A stretch of DNA of 27,498 nt from an uncultured Flavobacterium sp. (GTDB lineage Bacteria > Bacteroidota > Bacteroidia > Flavobacteriales > Flavobacteriaceae). Shown piece after piece: positions 15,265 to 23,599 of the stretch. The notes below the pieces were generated by a model. It had not been told where the DNA came from. It saw only the letters and a list, made by a program, of their open reading frames with translations, and made no database searches. The first letter of the stretch is position 1. The number at the start of each line of letters is the position of its first letter. Location of the stretch: assembly GCF_946220915.1 (NCBI RefSeq), contig NZ_CAMIHH010000034.1, positions 1-27,498 on the forward strand. Direction: 5' to 3'. The translations under genes and the position numbers were made by a program.

Positions 15265-16536
15265 TTATTTCATGATTGTCTGCTTCCTGTCCGGGCCAAC
15301 AGATACAACCTTTATAGGTACTTCAAGTTCTTTCTCAATGAATTCGATGTATGCTTTCAGTTCGGCAGGCAGTTCGTCATATGTTGTCATTCCGGTAAGG
15401 TCGGCAGCCCAGCCTTTCATTTCCTCGAACACCGGGGACACATTTTCCGGCTCAATGTTGTATGGCAGGTGGTCTATCTTTTGGCCTTTGTACTCATAAG
15501 CGGTGCAGACTTTAAGTGTATCAAAGCCCGAAAGCACGTCGCCTTTCATCATATACAACTGTGTAACGCCGTTTACCTGCACGGCATATTTCAGCGCCAC
15601 GAGGTCCAGCCAGCCGCAACGCCTTGCACGCCCGGTAACCGACCCGAACTCATTACCCACGCGTGCCATGGTAGCGCCGTCCTCATCAAAAAGCTCGGTA
15701 GGGAAGGGGCCACTGCCCACACGGGTAGCATACGCCTTGAATATCCCGAATACATCTTTTACTTTGTTAGGTGCAATGCCAAGCCCTGTACATGCACCGG
15801 CGGCCGTGGTGGTAGACGAGGTTACGAATGGATAGGTGCCAAAATCAATGTCCAGGAGCGAACCCTGCGCGCCTTCGGCAAGGATGGACTTGCCTTCCTT
15901 CATGGCTTTATTCAGGTATTCCTCGCTGTCTATGAAAGTCAGTTTTTTCAGTTCTTCAACTGCCGCAAAAAATTCTGTTTCAAGCTCTTCAAGGTCATAT
16001 TCCAGGGCAACATCATAAAAGTCGATCATTGCCTGGTGCTTGTCGGCCAGGGTGCGGTAGCGCTCCTTAAAATCGTCAAGCTCAATGTCGCCAACGCGGA
16101 TGCCGTTCCTGCCGGTCTTGTCCATGTAGGTTGGCCCTATGCCTTTAAGGGTAGAGCCAATCTTCGCTTTGCCTTTGGATGTTTCCGAAGCTGCGTCCAA
16201 CAGGCGGTGTGTTGGCAGAATAAGATGGGCTTTGCGCGAAATTAAAAGCCTCGAATGGATGTCGATGTTGAATTTCTCCAGGCCTTCCAGTTCCTTTTGG
16301 AAAACCACGGGATCCATCACTACGCCATTGCCAATTATGTTGATGGAATTTTGGTGGAAAATACCTGAAGGAATTGTTCTCAGCACGTGTTTTATGCCAT
16401 CAAATTCCAGTGTATGCCCCGCGTTCGGGCCGCCCTGGAAACGCGCAATTATATCATATCCTGAAGTAAGTACGTCAACGATCTTTCCTTTGCCTTCGTC
16501 GCCCCATTGTAATCCAAGCAGCAAATCTACTGTCAT
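15265..16536 (-). CDS. purA: Adenylosuccinate synthase PurA
   Basis: A 423-residue enzyme that joins IMP and aspartate with GTP to form adenylosuccinate, the first committed step from IMP to AMP; cytoplasmic. The GTP loop and catalytic residues are clear: LLGLQWGDEGKGKIVD with Asp13, and QGGPNAGHT with His41, in the same numbering as the E. coli enzyme. Further signatures are GNGVVMDPVV, GIGPTYMDKTGRNGIRVGD, AEGAQGSLLDIDFGTYPFVTSS, GPFPTE, RRCGWLD and the GTP base-binding VSVGPDRKQTI at the C-terminus. Length is normal for the family. The fur gene ends 62 nt upstream, with a terminator between, so purA probably has its own promoter; none is clear in 16537-16578. Confidence 0.98.
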   Translation of the reverse strand: MTVDLLLGLQWGDEGKGKIVDVLTSGYDIIARFQGGPNAGHTLEFDGIKHVLRTIPSGIFHQNSINIIGNGVVMDPVVFQKELEGLEKFNIDIHSRLLISRKAHLILPTHRLLDAASETSKGKAKIGSTLKGIGPTYMDKTGRNGIRVGDIELDDFKERYRTLADKHQAMIDFYDVALEYDLEELETEFFAAVEELKKLTFIDSEEYLNKAMKEGKSILAEGAQGSLLDIDFGTYPFVTSSTTTAAGACTGLGIAPNKVKDVFGIFKAYATRVGSGPFPTELFDEDGATMARVGNEFGSVTGRARRCGWLDLVALKYAVQVNGVTQLYMMKGDVLSGFDTLKVCTAYEYKGQKIDHLPYNIEPENVSPVFEEMKGWAADLTGMTTYDELPAELKAYIEFIEKELEVPIKVVSVGPDRKQTIMK

Positions 16537-16578
16537 TCTCTTTAGTTGTTAGTTTATGTTGTAGTTATGTTTATCCGT

Positions 16579-16611
16579 AAAAAAATAAAACCAATCCGTT
16601 AGGGTTGGTTT
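16579..16611 (-). terminator. Terminator overlapping the fur stop codon
   Basis: On the minus strand AAACCAA (16605-16611) and TTGGTTT (16588-16594) pair, with CC/GG inside after one mismatch, and a T-rich run follows at 16579-16585. The fur stop codon (16599-16601) sits at the loop, so the hairpin overlaps the end of the coding sequence. Confidence 0.65.
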
Positions 16612-17090
16612 GTTTCGGCGGTCACGTCAGCCTCGGCATTCACATCCGCAGCAGGCACTTTCCTTTGCCCGTAAAGGTATAAAGAATGGTTGTGAATTTC
16701 AATGCCAAAAATTTCCTCTATGGTTTTTTTGATGGACTGAATGCGCGGGTCGCAAAACTCAATTACCTCGCCGGTGTCAGTCATGATGATATGATCGTGC
16801 TGCTTGTCAAAATACGATTTCTCGTAATGGCTCTGGTTCTGGCCGAATTGGTGCCTGCGCACCAGGCCGCATTCCAATAGCAGTTCTATCGTGTTGTAAA
16901 GCGTTGCACGGCTCACACGGTAGTTTTTGTTCTTCATCTTTATGTACAGCGACTCGATGTCGAAATGCTCCTGGCTGTTGTAAATTTCCTGGAGGATGGC
17001 GTAGCGCTCAGGGGTTTTCCTGTGGCCTTTTTCCTCAAGGAATTTGGTAAAGACATTCTTTACAATGTCCTGGTTCTTATTATTTTCCAT
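16599..17090 (-). CDS. Fur-family metal-dependent transcriptional regulator
   Basis: A 163-residue Fur-family repressor. The winged-helix N-terminal half includes KGHRKTPERYAILQEIY (21-37) and the recognition helix region YRVSRATLYNTIELLLECGL (57-76). The C-terminal half keeps metal-ligand candidates HDHIIM (98-103), Glu111 and EIHNHSLYLYG (131-141). The structural-zinc CxxC found after the HHHH motif of E. coli Fur is replaced by MTDTG, so that zinc site is missing. The tail after residue 145 is acidic and of low complexity (ADVNAEADVTAETNQP). I start at ATG 17090 because a promoter element lies 22 bases upstream; an ATG eight codons further upstream would overlap it. Whether it senses iron, zinc, manganese or peroxide cannot be decided. 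It lies between a small secreted gene and purA. Confidence 0.9.
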   Translation of the reverse strand: MENNKNQDIVKNVFTKFLEEKGHRKTPERYAILQEIYNSQEHFDIESLYIKMKNKNYRVSRATLYNTIELLLECGLVRRHQFGQNQSHYEKSYFDKQHDHIIMTDTGEVIEFCDPRIQSIKKTIEEIFGIEIHNHSLYLYGQRKVPAADVNAEADVTAETNQP

Positions 17091-17111
17091 GATGTTGGTA
17101 ATAAATAACTG

Positions 17112-17142
17112 CAAAGGTAATCTAATTTTCGGGAAGTCGAAA
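17112..17142 (-). promoter_or_regulatory. Candidate promoter for the Fur-family gene
   Basis: The minus strand reads TTTC, 19 bases, then TACCTTTG, an exact TAnnTTTG -7 element with a near-consensus -33. The predicted transcript would start about 15 bases before the ATG at 17090. This supports separate transcription of the regulator from rel. Confidence 0.6.
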
Positions 17143-17158
17143 GGTTATTGGGAAATAG

Positions 17159-17533
17159 CTATCCGGCTTTAAAAACGATTTTTTGCTTTGCATCGTTTCG
17201 GGAAAGGATGGCCTTGTCTTTTGTAAGCGAATGGATGTGCCAGATGTTAGTGCCCCTGCGGTCTTTGGCGGTGATTTCTTTTTTTGGTTTATCCAGCGTC
17301 CAGGTACCGCTAATGTCGGTAACAAATTCAAAAGTAAAGGTTTTATCTTCCCTGAATGTTATTGTAGTGCCTTCGAGCATTTCGCGCATCTCTGCTTTTT
17401 TCTCCTCTGTGCCATCATTTATCACATCGGCGAACACCCATTTTTTACTGATGTTCTTTTCGTTGATCTCAATTTCCTGGCTTAAGCCGACTTGCGCTAT
17501 CATTAGCACTAATAGAAGAAGTAATTTTTTCAT
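17159..17533 (-). CDS. Small secreted protein, lipocalin-like
   Basis: A 124-residue protein with a signal peptide (MKKLLLLLVLMIAQVGLSQ, about 1-19). The mature 105 residues have alternating beta strands and the pattern KKWVFADV...GTTITFREDKTFTFEF...GTWTLDKPKKEITAKD. This resembles the lipocalin-like small beta-barrel proteins of Bacteroidota, often annotated DUF4488/lipocalin-like. The start lies only 4 nt after the rel stop, so it is probably on the same transcript as rel. No function can be given. The small barrel fold suggests binding of a hydrophobic or charged ligand in the periplasm, which is an inference. Confidence 0.82.
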   Translation of the reverse strand: MKKLLLLLVLMIAQVGLSQEIEINEKNISKKWVFADVINDGTEEKKAEMREMLEGTTITFREDKTFTFEFVTDISGTWTLDKPKKEITAKDRRGTNIWHIHSLTKDKAILSRNDAKQKIVFKAG

Positions 17534-17537
17534 TTTC

Positions 17538-19757
17538 TTAATTATATATGCGCGTCACCTTATCAATCCCATCTATCCTTTTAATGTTCTCGATCAGCTT
17601 CTTGAGTATTGTATTGTTTTGTACTACCACCGTTAGCTGCCCGTTGAATATTCCTGCATTGCCACTAAGGGAGATGCTTTGGATGTTTACGTTCATGATG
17701 TTCGATATTACCTTGGTAAGTTCATTGGTAAGCCCCAGTGAATCCATGCCGGTAATTTTCAGCGTAGCCTTGAATTCCTCCTGCGATGAGTCGATCCATT
17801 TTGCCTGGATGATGCGGTAGGCATAGTTAGACTGGAGGCGTATCGCATTAGGGCAGTCCCTTTTATGCACCTTGATGCCTTCGTTAATTGTTACAAACCC
17901 AAACACATCATCCCCGGGGATCGGGTTGCAGCAATTGGCCAGCTTGTAATCCAGCTTGTCTTCATTCTTGCCAAATACCAGCAGGTCGTAGTTGCGGCTC
18001 AGCTCCTCCTTCTGTACTTGTTCAGTTGGCAGGTTTGGCGTACGCTTTATCTTGCCTTTAAAGAAGTTCATGAAGGTATTGCTTTTCAGCGAGGCAAAGT
18101 CCTTCAGCTGCTGGTTTTCTATTGTGCCTACGCCTACGCGGTAAAACAGGTCGAGGCTTGTCTTCAGCTTAAAATACGAAACAAGCTCATTGATGGTAGC
18201 TTCGTTGAGCGTAATTTTCAGGTGGCGCATTTTGCGGGTAAGCAGCTCCTTTCCGTCTTCAGCAATTTTTTTGGTATTTTCGTTCAGTACGTTCTTTATC
18301 TTGTTCTTGGCCCTTGCCGTGGTCACATAATCCAGCCAGTGCGAGTTGGGCTTTTGGTTTTGTGAGGTTATAACTTCCACCTGGTCGCCGCTGTTCAGCA
18401 CATGGTTAAGCGGCACAAGCTTTCCGTTTACCCTCGTGCCACGTGTACGTATGCCGATCTCCGAATGGATACTAAAGGCAAAGTCCAGGGAGGTAGCGCC
18501 CTTGGGCAGCGATTTGATTTCGCCTTTTGGCGTAAAAACGTAAATTTCCTTTGCGTAGAGGTTCAATTTAAAATCCTCTACAAAGTCTACTGCATTAGCA
18601 GCCGAGTTCTCCAGCGCTTCTTTCAGTAGGTTAAGCCAGGTTTCAAGGCCGTGTTCCTCACCTGCGCCCCCCTGTTTGTATTTGTAATGTGCTGCATATC
18701 CTTTTTCAGCCACCTCGTCCATGCGCTCACTGCGCACCTGTATTTCCACCCAGCGCCCTTTGGGGCCCATTACGGTAATGTGCAGCGCTTCATACCCTGT
18801 CGATTTGGGCGAAGATATCCAGTCGCGAAGCCTGCTTGGGCTGGGACGGTAATGGTCGGTCACTATGGAATATATTTTCCAGGCAAGGAATTTTTCGTCG
18901 TGCGGATTCGATTTATAAATGATGCGGAGTGCAAACTTGTCGTACACTTCGTCAAACGTTACGCCCTGCGCCATCATTTTCCGGCGAATGGAGTAAATTG
19001 ACTTTGGCCTTCCCTTAATGGTATATTCCACACCTTCACTGTCAAGCGAGGCCTTCAGCACGTCCGATATCGATTTGATATACGCATCCTGCTCCTCCTT
19101 GCTTTCCTTAATGCGGCTTACAATGTCATTGTATACTGCGGGTTCGGTATATTTCAGCCCGAGGTCCTCTAACTGTGATTTAATGTTATAAAGCCCCAGC
19201 CTGTGGGCTAGGGGGGCATATATGTACAAGGTTTCCGATGCGATTTTGGCCTGCTTATAATCGGCCATCGCGCCCATGGTCTGCATGTTGTGCAGCCTGT
19301 CGGCAATTTTTATGAGGATCACCCTTACATCATCATTAAGGGTTAGCAGCATCTTACGGAAGTTTTCTGCCTGCATGGATATTTCCTGGTCGGTCTTTAC
19401 CTGTGCGATCTTGGTAAGCCCTTCCACGATCTGTGCGATCTTGGGGCTGAACATCTTTTCAATGTCCTCTACGGTAATGTCAGTATCTTCCACCACATCA
19501 TGCAGCAGTGCGGAGGCAATGGATGTAGCGCCGAGGCCAATCTCGGAGGCTACGATCTTGGCAACGGCTATGGGGTGGAAAATGTAGGCTTCGCCCGATT
19601 TCCTGCGTTGGTCCTTGTGGGCATCAACTGCAACATCAAAAGCCTTTCGTATCAGCTTCTTATCTTCTTCCGAAAGCGTTTGGTAGCTGATGCGCAGCAG
19701 TTCCTTATACTCCTTAGCGATGGCCTTATTTTCCAGTTCTATATCTGTCTCTGTCAT
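17538..19757 (-). CDS. rel: Bifunctional RelA/SpoT-type (p)ppGpp synthetase/hydrolase
   Basis: A 739-residue long Rel enzyme that makes and degrades the alarmone (p)ppGpp in the stringent response; cytoplasmic and ribosome-associated in the family. The HD hydrolase domain is intact: HPIAVAKIV (His61), ALLHDVVEDT (His86-Asp87) and LIKIADRLHNMQT (148-160). Synthetase motifs are IKGRPKSIYSIRRKM (247-261), DKFALRIIY (273-281), SPKSTGYEALHITV (316-329) and VEIQVRSERMDEVAEKGYAA (337-356) with catalytic Glu338. A TGS domain (about 403-465), a conserved-cysteine domain (KLANCCNPIPGDDVFGF...HKRDCPNA) and a C-terminal ACT domain follow. Both active sites appear complete, so I expect a bifunctional enzyme. 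The small secreted gene follows after 4 nt. Confidence 0.96.
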   Translation of the reverse strand: MTETDIELENKAIAKEYKELLRISYQTLSEEDKKLIRKAFDVAVDAHKDQRRKSGEAYIFHPIAVAKIVASEIGLGATSIASALLHDVVEDTDITVEDIEKMFSPKIAQIVEGLTKIAQVKTDQEISMQAENFRKMLLTLNDDVRVILIKIADRLHNMQTMGAMADYKQAKIASETLYIYAPLAHRLGLYNIKSQLEDLGLKYTEPAVYNDIVSRIKESKEEQDAYIKSISDVLKASLDSEGVEYTIKGRPKSIYSIRRKMMAQGVTFDEVYDKFALRIIYKSNPHDEKFLAWKIYSIVTDHYRPSPSRLRDWISSPKSTGYEALHITVMGPKGRWVEIQVRSERMDEVAEKGYAAHYKYKQGGAGEEHGLETWLNLLKEALENSAANAVDFVEDFKLNLYAKEIYVFTPKGEIKSLPKGATSLDFAFSIHSEIGIRTRGTRVNGKLVPLNHVLNSGDQVEVITSQNQKPNSHWLDYVTTARAKNKIKNVLNENTKKIAEDGKELLTRKMRHLKITLNEATINELVSYFKLKTSLDLFYRVGVGTIENQQLKDFASLKSNTFMNFFKGKIKRTPNLPTEQVQKEELSRNYDLLVFGKNEDKLDYKLANCCNPIPGDDVFGFVTINEGIKVHKRDCPNAIRLQSNYAYRIIQAKWIDSSQEEFKATLKITGMDSLGLTNELTKVISNIMNVNIQSISLSGNAGIFNGQLTVVVQNNTILKKLIENIKRIDGIDKVTRIYN

Positions 19758-19779
19758 AATTGTGTAACAATAGCCTTAA

Positions 19780-19807
19780 AAATAGTAAATATTCTGATGA
19801 TTTGCAA
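19780..19807 (-). promoter_or_regulatory. Candidate promoter for rel
   Basis: The minus strand reads TTG, 17 bases, then TACTATTT, one mismatch from TAnnTTTG, placed 22 bases upstream of the rel ATG at 19757. The rest of 19808-19912, between rel and the RDD gene, shows nothing I recognise. Confidence 0.4.
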
Positions 19808-19912
19808 TGGACAGGAGCTAATGGCTTAAAGTTTCTTCATGCAGGTCGATTTACAGCTCATTACAAAACGGGAGCAGCAGCCTGTTCTCAGGAGTGCTGG
19901 TATGATGGGGAG

Positions 19913-20653
19913 CTACATCTTTTGTGTATAGTAGTTGTAATCGTTCAATACGGTATCTACAAAGGCGGTGGCATTGGACGAAACCGATTTTATCCCCGTC
20001 ACATCTTCAATTTTCTTTTGTAGCCGGGCTATCATGGCAAAATCAGTGCTGTGAAGGCTTGATTCGTATGTTTCCTTAATAATGCGCACATCATTATCCG
20101 ATAGCTTGATTACCAATGGGTACACAGGCACATAGGTGTCATTTATTTCCTTTAGGATCGTGTGGTCGATGCTGATGTTGTTTTTTAACGTGATCACTGC
20201 CGTGCCAGCGGCCATATCGCCCAGGCGTTGGTTTTTTTTGCTTACCACCATGGCAATGAGGCCTATAAGGATAAGCGGTGGCATTGCCTCTATGAGCCCA
20301 AAGAGCCATCGCATGAGGTATTCGCCAAAACCGGCCTGGTAACCATCTATCTTGATCACGCGTATCTTGATGATGCGCTTGCCCGGCGTTTGCCCGTCCA
20401 TAAATGTTTCAAAGAGCAATTTGTATAAAAATATGGGCAGCGAGAAGAAAGTTTGTATCGCGATCATCGACCACAGGTCGAGCGAACTCATGTAATCACT
20501 GAAACCGGTAGCGTCAAAAACTTTATCGAGTACAAAATAGTAGGCGATCCATACCACAAAATCAAGCAGGTAGGCCAGCATGCGGTCAGTTTCTGATGCC
20601 GTCCTGAAATTTATGTCTACATTTTGCGTAGTTGTTATAGAAAGTTCTGACAT
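19913..20653 (-). CDS. RDD-family inner-membrane protein
   Basis: A 246-residue protein with the RDD domain in its first two thirds: NFRTASETDRMLAYLLDFVV (16-35) carries the Arg and Asp residues that name the family, followed by TM segments around 25-47 and 62-84, the FMDGQTPGKRIIKIRVIK loop, and a third TM around LIEAMPPLILIGLIAMVV. The C-terminal 80 residues are soluble, mostly helical and presumably cytoplasmic. RDD proteins are of mixed or unknown function; some have been linked to ion exchange. The start is 20 nt from the divergent SpoIIM-like gene, and in related genomes RDD genes sit with SpoIIM, MoxR and DUF58 genes, so it may belong to that system. Confidence 0.9.
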   Translation of the reverse strand: MSELSITTTQNVDINFRTASETDRMLAYLLDFVVWIAYYFVLDKVFDATGFSDYMSSLDLWSMIAIQTFFSLPIFLYKLLFETFMDGQTPGKRIIKIRVIKIDGYQAGFGEYLMRWLFGLIEAMPPLILIGLIAMVVSKKNQRLGDMAAGTAVITLKNNISIDHTILKEINDTYVPVYPLVIKLSDNDVRIIKETYESSLHSTDFAMIARLQKKIEDVTGIKSVSSNATAFVDTVLNDYNYYTQKM

Positions 20654-20665
20654 ATTTTATATTTT
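20632..20665 (+). promoter_or_regulatory. Candidate promoter for the SpoIIM operon, inside the RDD gene
   Basis: TTG at 20632-20634, 23 bases, then TATATTTT at 20658-20665, one mismatch from TAnnTTTG at the outer edge of accepted spacing. The -33 part lies within the RDD coding region. Transcription would begin close to or at the ATG at 20674, giving a very short or absent leader. Confidence 0.35.
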
Positions 20666-20673
20666 AGCTTCGT

Positions 20674-21669
20674 ATGAGAGAGGTTGCCTTTATAAAACAA
20701 AATAAAGAAAAATGGCTTGAATTTGAGCAGGCTATTTTTGGCAAAGCTAAAAAAAATCCTGACGACCTGGCAAGCCTGTATATCCATTTGGTAAACGACT
20801 TGTCTTATGCACGTACCTATTACCCTAAAAGCAAGACGGTTGTATACCTTAACCACCTCGCATCAATTACTTATCAAAAAATATACAAGACCCGGCGCGA
20901 AGATACCAACAGGCTCGTGCACTTTTTTACAACCGAAGTCCCGCTCATCGTATACCAGAACAGGCGCTACATATTATACGCATTTGTGTTCTTTTTTATC
21001 TTTACGGCCATCGGCGTTATTTCGGCAGTGCACGATGAGACATTTCCACGGCTTATACTTGGCGACCAGTATGTAAACCAGACACTAGAAAACATTGAAA
21101 ATGGCAATCCGGTGGCGGTATACAAAAGCGGCAGCAACTGGGGCAGCGCTTTCGGCATTACGGTCAATAATCTCAGGGTAGGGCTAACATCGTTCATATT
21201 GGGTGTGTTTGGCGGATTTGGCACTATATACGTGCTCTTTCAAAACTGCATCATGCTGGGGTCGTTCCAGTATTTCTTTTATCAGCATGGAGTTTTCTGG
21301 GCAAGTGTGCGTGGCATCTGGATACACGGCTCCATGGAAATTTTTGCCATGGTCATAGAAGCCGGTGCAGGCCTCATTTTTGGCGCAGGCATTCTGTTCC
21401 CAAAAACTTATTCGAGGATAGAATCGATGAAGATCAGCTTTAAAAACGGCCTTAAGATCGTGCTCAGCACCATGCCGTTTACCATAGTGGCCGGTTTGCT
21501 GGAAGGGTTTGTAACACGCTACTCACCCGATATGCCCATGGTGCTCAACATACTTATCATAGCTTGCACGCTTGCTGCCATTTCCTACTATTACCTGGTA
21601 TATCCTTTTATAGTGAACCGAAAAATGAATCCGAAAAACCTGGCTCCTGAAATGGTTCCTGCGGCTTAA
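20674..21669 (+). CDS. SpoIIM-like (stage II sporulation protein M, DUF95) membrane protein
   Basis: A 331-residue multi-pass membrane protein. About 95 cytoplasmic residues come first (MREVAFIKQNKEKWLEFEQA), then a TM segment near 103-122 (LYAFVFFFIFTAIGVISAV), an outer loop, and a helical membrane core from about 165 on. The core holds the family signature IWIHGSMEIFAMVIEAGAG, with the HG..E pattern typical of SpoIIM/DUF95, and later TMs at LSTMPFTIVAGLLEGF and LIIACTLAAISYYYLVYPF. In Bacillus SpoIIM helps peptidoglycan dissolution during engulfment, but no sporulation genes are here, and Bacteroidota do not sporulate, so the role is unknown. It begins the plus-strand operon and is followed 10 nt later by the DUF4129 gene. 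Confidence 0.92.
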   Translation: MREVAFIKQNKEKWLEFEQAIFGKAKKNPDDLASLYIHLVNDLSYARTYYPKSKTVVYLNHLASITYQKIYKTRREDTNRLVHFFTTEVPLIVYQNRRYILYAFVFFFIFTAIGVISAVHDETFPRLILGDQYVNQTLENIENGNPVAVYKSGSNWGSAFGITVNNLRVGLTSFILGVFGGFGTIYVLFQNCIMLGSFQYFFYQHGVFWASVRGIWIHGSMEIFAMVIEAGAGLIFGAGILFPKTYSRIESMKISFKNGLKIVLSTMPFTIVAGLLEGFVTRYSPDMPMVLNILIIACTLAAISYYYLVYPFIVNRKMNPKNLAPEMVPAA

Positions 21670-21679
21670 AATTACTGTA

Positions 21680-22420
21680 TTGAAAAAGCTTTGCCTATAT
21701 CTCTTTTTACTCTGCATGCTGCCCGGCGCTGCCGCTGTGGTACAGGACAGTATTGTATTTAAGGAAGTAACGCTGCTGCAAGCTAAAAATCTGCCTTACG
21801 AACACCGCAATTTCAGGGAGGGGTTTAAAGAAGACTACTCTGGGACTGATTATGAATACGACCCGAAAATAGAAAAGGAAAAAACAAGGTGGGACCGCTT
21901 TAAGGAATGGCTTGCCCTATGGCTACAGCGATTATTTAACACGGCTCCACAAGGTGAGAAAATTTCGGGGCTTGCCATAGCCGCGAGGGTATTTGCATTC
22001 CTGCTGCTGGGGGTAGCCGTATATTTCATTGCAAGGGCTGTGCTGAATAAACAGGGCTATTGGATATTTGGCAAAGCCAACAGAAAGATAACGGCTCACG
22101 ATGCAGGTGAAGAGAACATCCATGAAATGGATTTTGCGGCGCTTGTTAACGAAACGCGCCTTGCAGGAAACTACAGGCTGGCCATACGTTACTATTATTT
22201 GTGGCTGCTAAAAAAACTTTCGGGGCGTGAGGTGATAGAACTTCACCGTGACAAGACCAATAGCGACTACCTGTATGAAATACGCGACAAAGGCCTGCAA
22301 AATGACTTCAGGTACCTTTCATACCTTTACGACCATAGCTGGTATGGCGAGTTTACGCTGGATGCCGCTGCCTTTGAAAAAGCAGAGCGTGCTTTCCGCA
22401 AAACCTTAAATGTTTTATAG
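21680..22420 (+). CDS. DUF4129-domain membrane protein (TTG start)
   Basis: A 246-residue protein. It seems to start with TTG at 21680, which gives a proper signal peptide (MKKLCLYLFLLCMLPGAAA); the first in-frame ATG would remove most of it. A periplasmic region follows (about 20-90), rich in charged and aromatic residues, then a single TM near 97-120 (AIAARVFAFLLLGVAVYFIA). The DUF4129 domain is C-terminal, with TRLAGNYRLAIRYYYLWLLK (about 157-176), KTNSDYLYE and DHSWYGEF. In other bacteria DUF4129 is often joined to transglutaminase-like domains and found beside MoxR and DUF58. The gene lies 10 nt after the SpoIIM-like gene and 3 nt before the DUF4350 gene. Confidence 0.85.
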   Translation: MKKLCLYLFLLCMLPGAAAVVQDSIVFKEVTLLQAKNLPYEHRNFREGFKEDYSGTDYEYDPKIEKEKTRWDRFKEWLALWLQRLFNTAPQGEKISGLAIAARVFAFLLLGVAVYFIARAVLNKQGYWIFGKANRKITAHDAGEENIHEMDFAALVNETRLAGNYRLAIRYYYLWLLKKLSGREVIELHRDKTNSDYLYEIRDKGLQNDFRYLSYLYDHSWYGEFTLDAAAFEKAERAFRKTLNVL

Positions 22421-22423
22421 CCC

Positions 22424-23599
22424 ATGAGCAGGAAGACCATATTTTTCATCGCTTTGCCTGCCGGGGTTTTGATCATCATAACCGCGCTCCTTTCGCTGAT
22501 GCCGAAAGAGCCCGACTGGACACCTACCTACAACCCGAAGGATAAGATACCATTAGGGACTTATGTGCTTGATAAAGAAGCTCCGTTCTTGTTTAAAAAT
22601 CAGGAGATAAAGAAGTTTTCGGTTACAGCTTATGAGTACTTCGACCAAAAGTTTGACCACGGTAACAATACATATAAGGTAAAGGGTACCTACCTTGACA
22701 TTAAGGACCACAGCACGATCGATGAGCAGTCGGCCATGGAACTGCTGTATTTCGCCGAACATGGCAATACGGTTTTTTTAGGCATGCAAACCTTTCCGCA
22801 GGCGCTCCTTGATACCCTGGACCTCCAGCTAAGCCGTGGCATATATGTGCAGGATTCCGTACAACTGGATCTCCAAAGAGATGATAAGCGCTACTGGTAT
22901 GGCAAAGGCATGGGGCATGTCGTTTTCGATTCGATAGAAAAGTCGCAGGCAACAATTTTAGGCTTCCAGGAAACACCTGCCGGCAAAAAGCCGAACTTTA
23001 TAAGGGTAGCATTTGGTGACGGTCAGTTCTTTTTCCATACCCAGCCTGCTGTCTTCAGTAATTACCACCTTCTTAAAAAAGACCACTATACATACGCAGA
23101 AGATGCGCTATCCTACATACCCAAGGGCAGCATTTACTGGCACTCGGGTTTCAGGAACCTTTCTAAAGGCACATTAAGCTACATTAAGGGCCAGCCTGCG
23201 CTTAATGCTGCCATGTGGCTGGGTATTATTGGGATACTCATATTCATTTTCTTTAATGCCAAAAGGAAGCAGCGCATCATTCCCGAAATAAAACCGCTTG
23301 CCAATACTACGGTCGACTTTACCAAAACCATAGGTAACCTGTACTACCAGGAGGGCGATCACCATACCATCATCGAGAAGAAAATTATTTATTTCCTCGA
23401 GCACATCAGGAACGAATACCTGATAGATACCTACGCGCTCGATGATGATTTTACAGAAAAGCTTCACCTGAAAACAGGTAAGCAGGTAGAGGATATACAA
23501 AAAGCAATACAACTTATAAAAAAACACAGGCACCAGTTTCAGAGTACCGAGGCTGATGTCATTGAGATCAATAAAGCAATTGAAAAATTAAGGTTATGA
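22424..23599 (+). CDS. DUF4350-domain membrane protein
   Basis: A 391-residue protein with an N-terminal TM anchor (TIFFIALPAGVLIIITALLSL, about 5-25) and a second TM near 264-282 (MWLGIIGILIFIFFNAKRKQ). The region between lies in the periplasm and fits the DUF4350 fold (YEYFDQKFDHGNN...GTYLDIKDHSTIDEQSAMEL), which resembles GATase-like sensor or scaffold domains. The C-terminal 110 residues are cytoplasmic and helical (NLYYQEGDHHTIIEKKIIYF). No catalytic residues can be named. Its TGA stop overlaps the ATG of the MoxR gene by 4 nt (ATGA), implying coupled translation, and it starts 3 nt after the DUF4129 gene. Confidence 0.85.
   Translation: MSRKTIFFIALPAGVLIIITALLSLMPKEPDWTPTYNPKDKIPLGTYVLDKEAPFLFKNQEIKKFSVTAYEYFDQKFDHGNNTYKVKGTYLDIKDHSTIDEQSAMELLYFAEHGNTVFLGMQTFPQALLDTLDLQLSRGIYVQDSVQLDLQRDDKRYWYGKGMGHVVFDSIEKSQATILGFQETPAGKKPNFIRVAFGDGQFFFHTQPAVFSNYHLLKKDHYTYAEDALSYIPKGSIYWHSGFRNLSKGTLSYIKGQPALNAAMWLGIIGILIFIFFNAKRKQRIIPEIKPLANTTVDFTKTIGNLYYQEGDHHTIIEKKIIYFLEHIRNEYLIDTYALDDDFTEKLHLKTGKQVEDIQKAIQLIKKHRHQFQSTEADVIEINKAIEKLRL

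Noticed and set aside
15469..16245. Plus-strand open frame of 258 codons
   Set aside because: Antisense to purA, which has all catalytic motifs in place.
1..19757. An E. coli-like relA-mazE-mazF-mazG operon
   Set aside because: The rel gene is over 16 kb away on the opposite strand, so the shared presence is not an operon.
20674..21669. Sporulation gene from the SpoIIM similarity
   Set aside because: No other sporulation gene is present and the neighbours point to a Bacteroidota-type MoxR/DUF58 cluster; the family name is historical.
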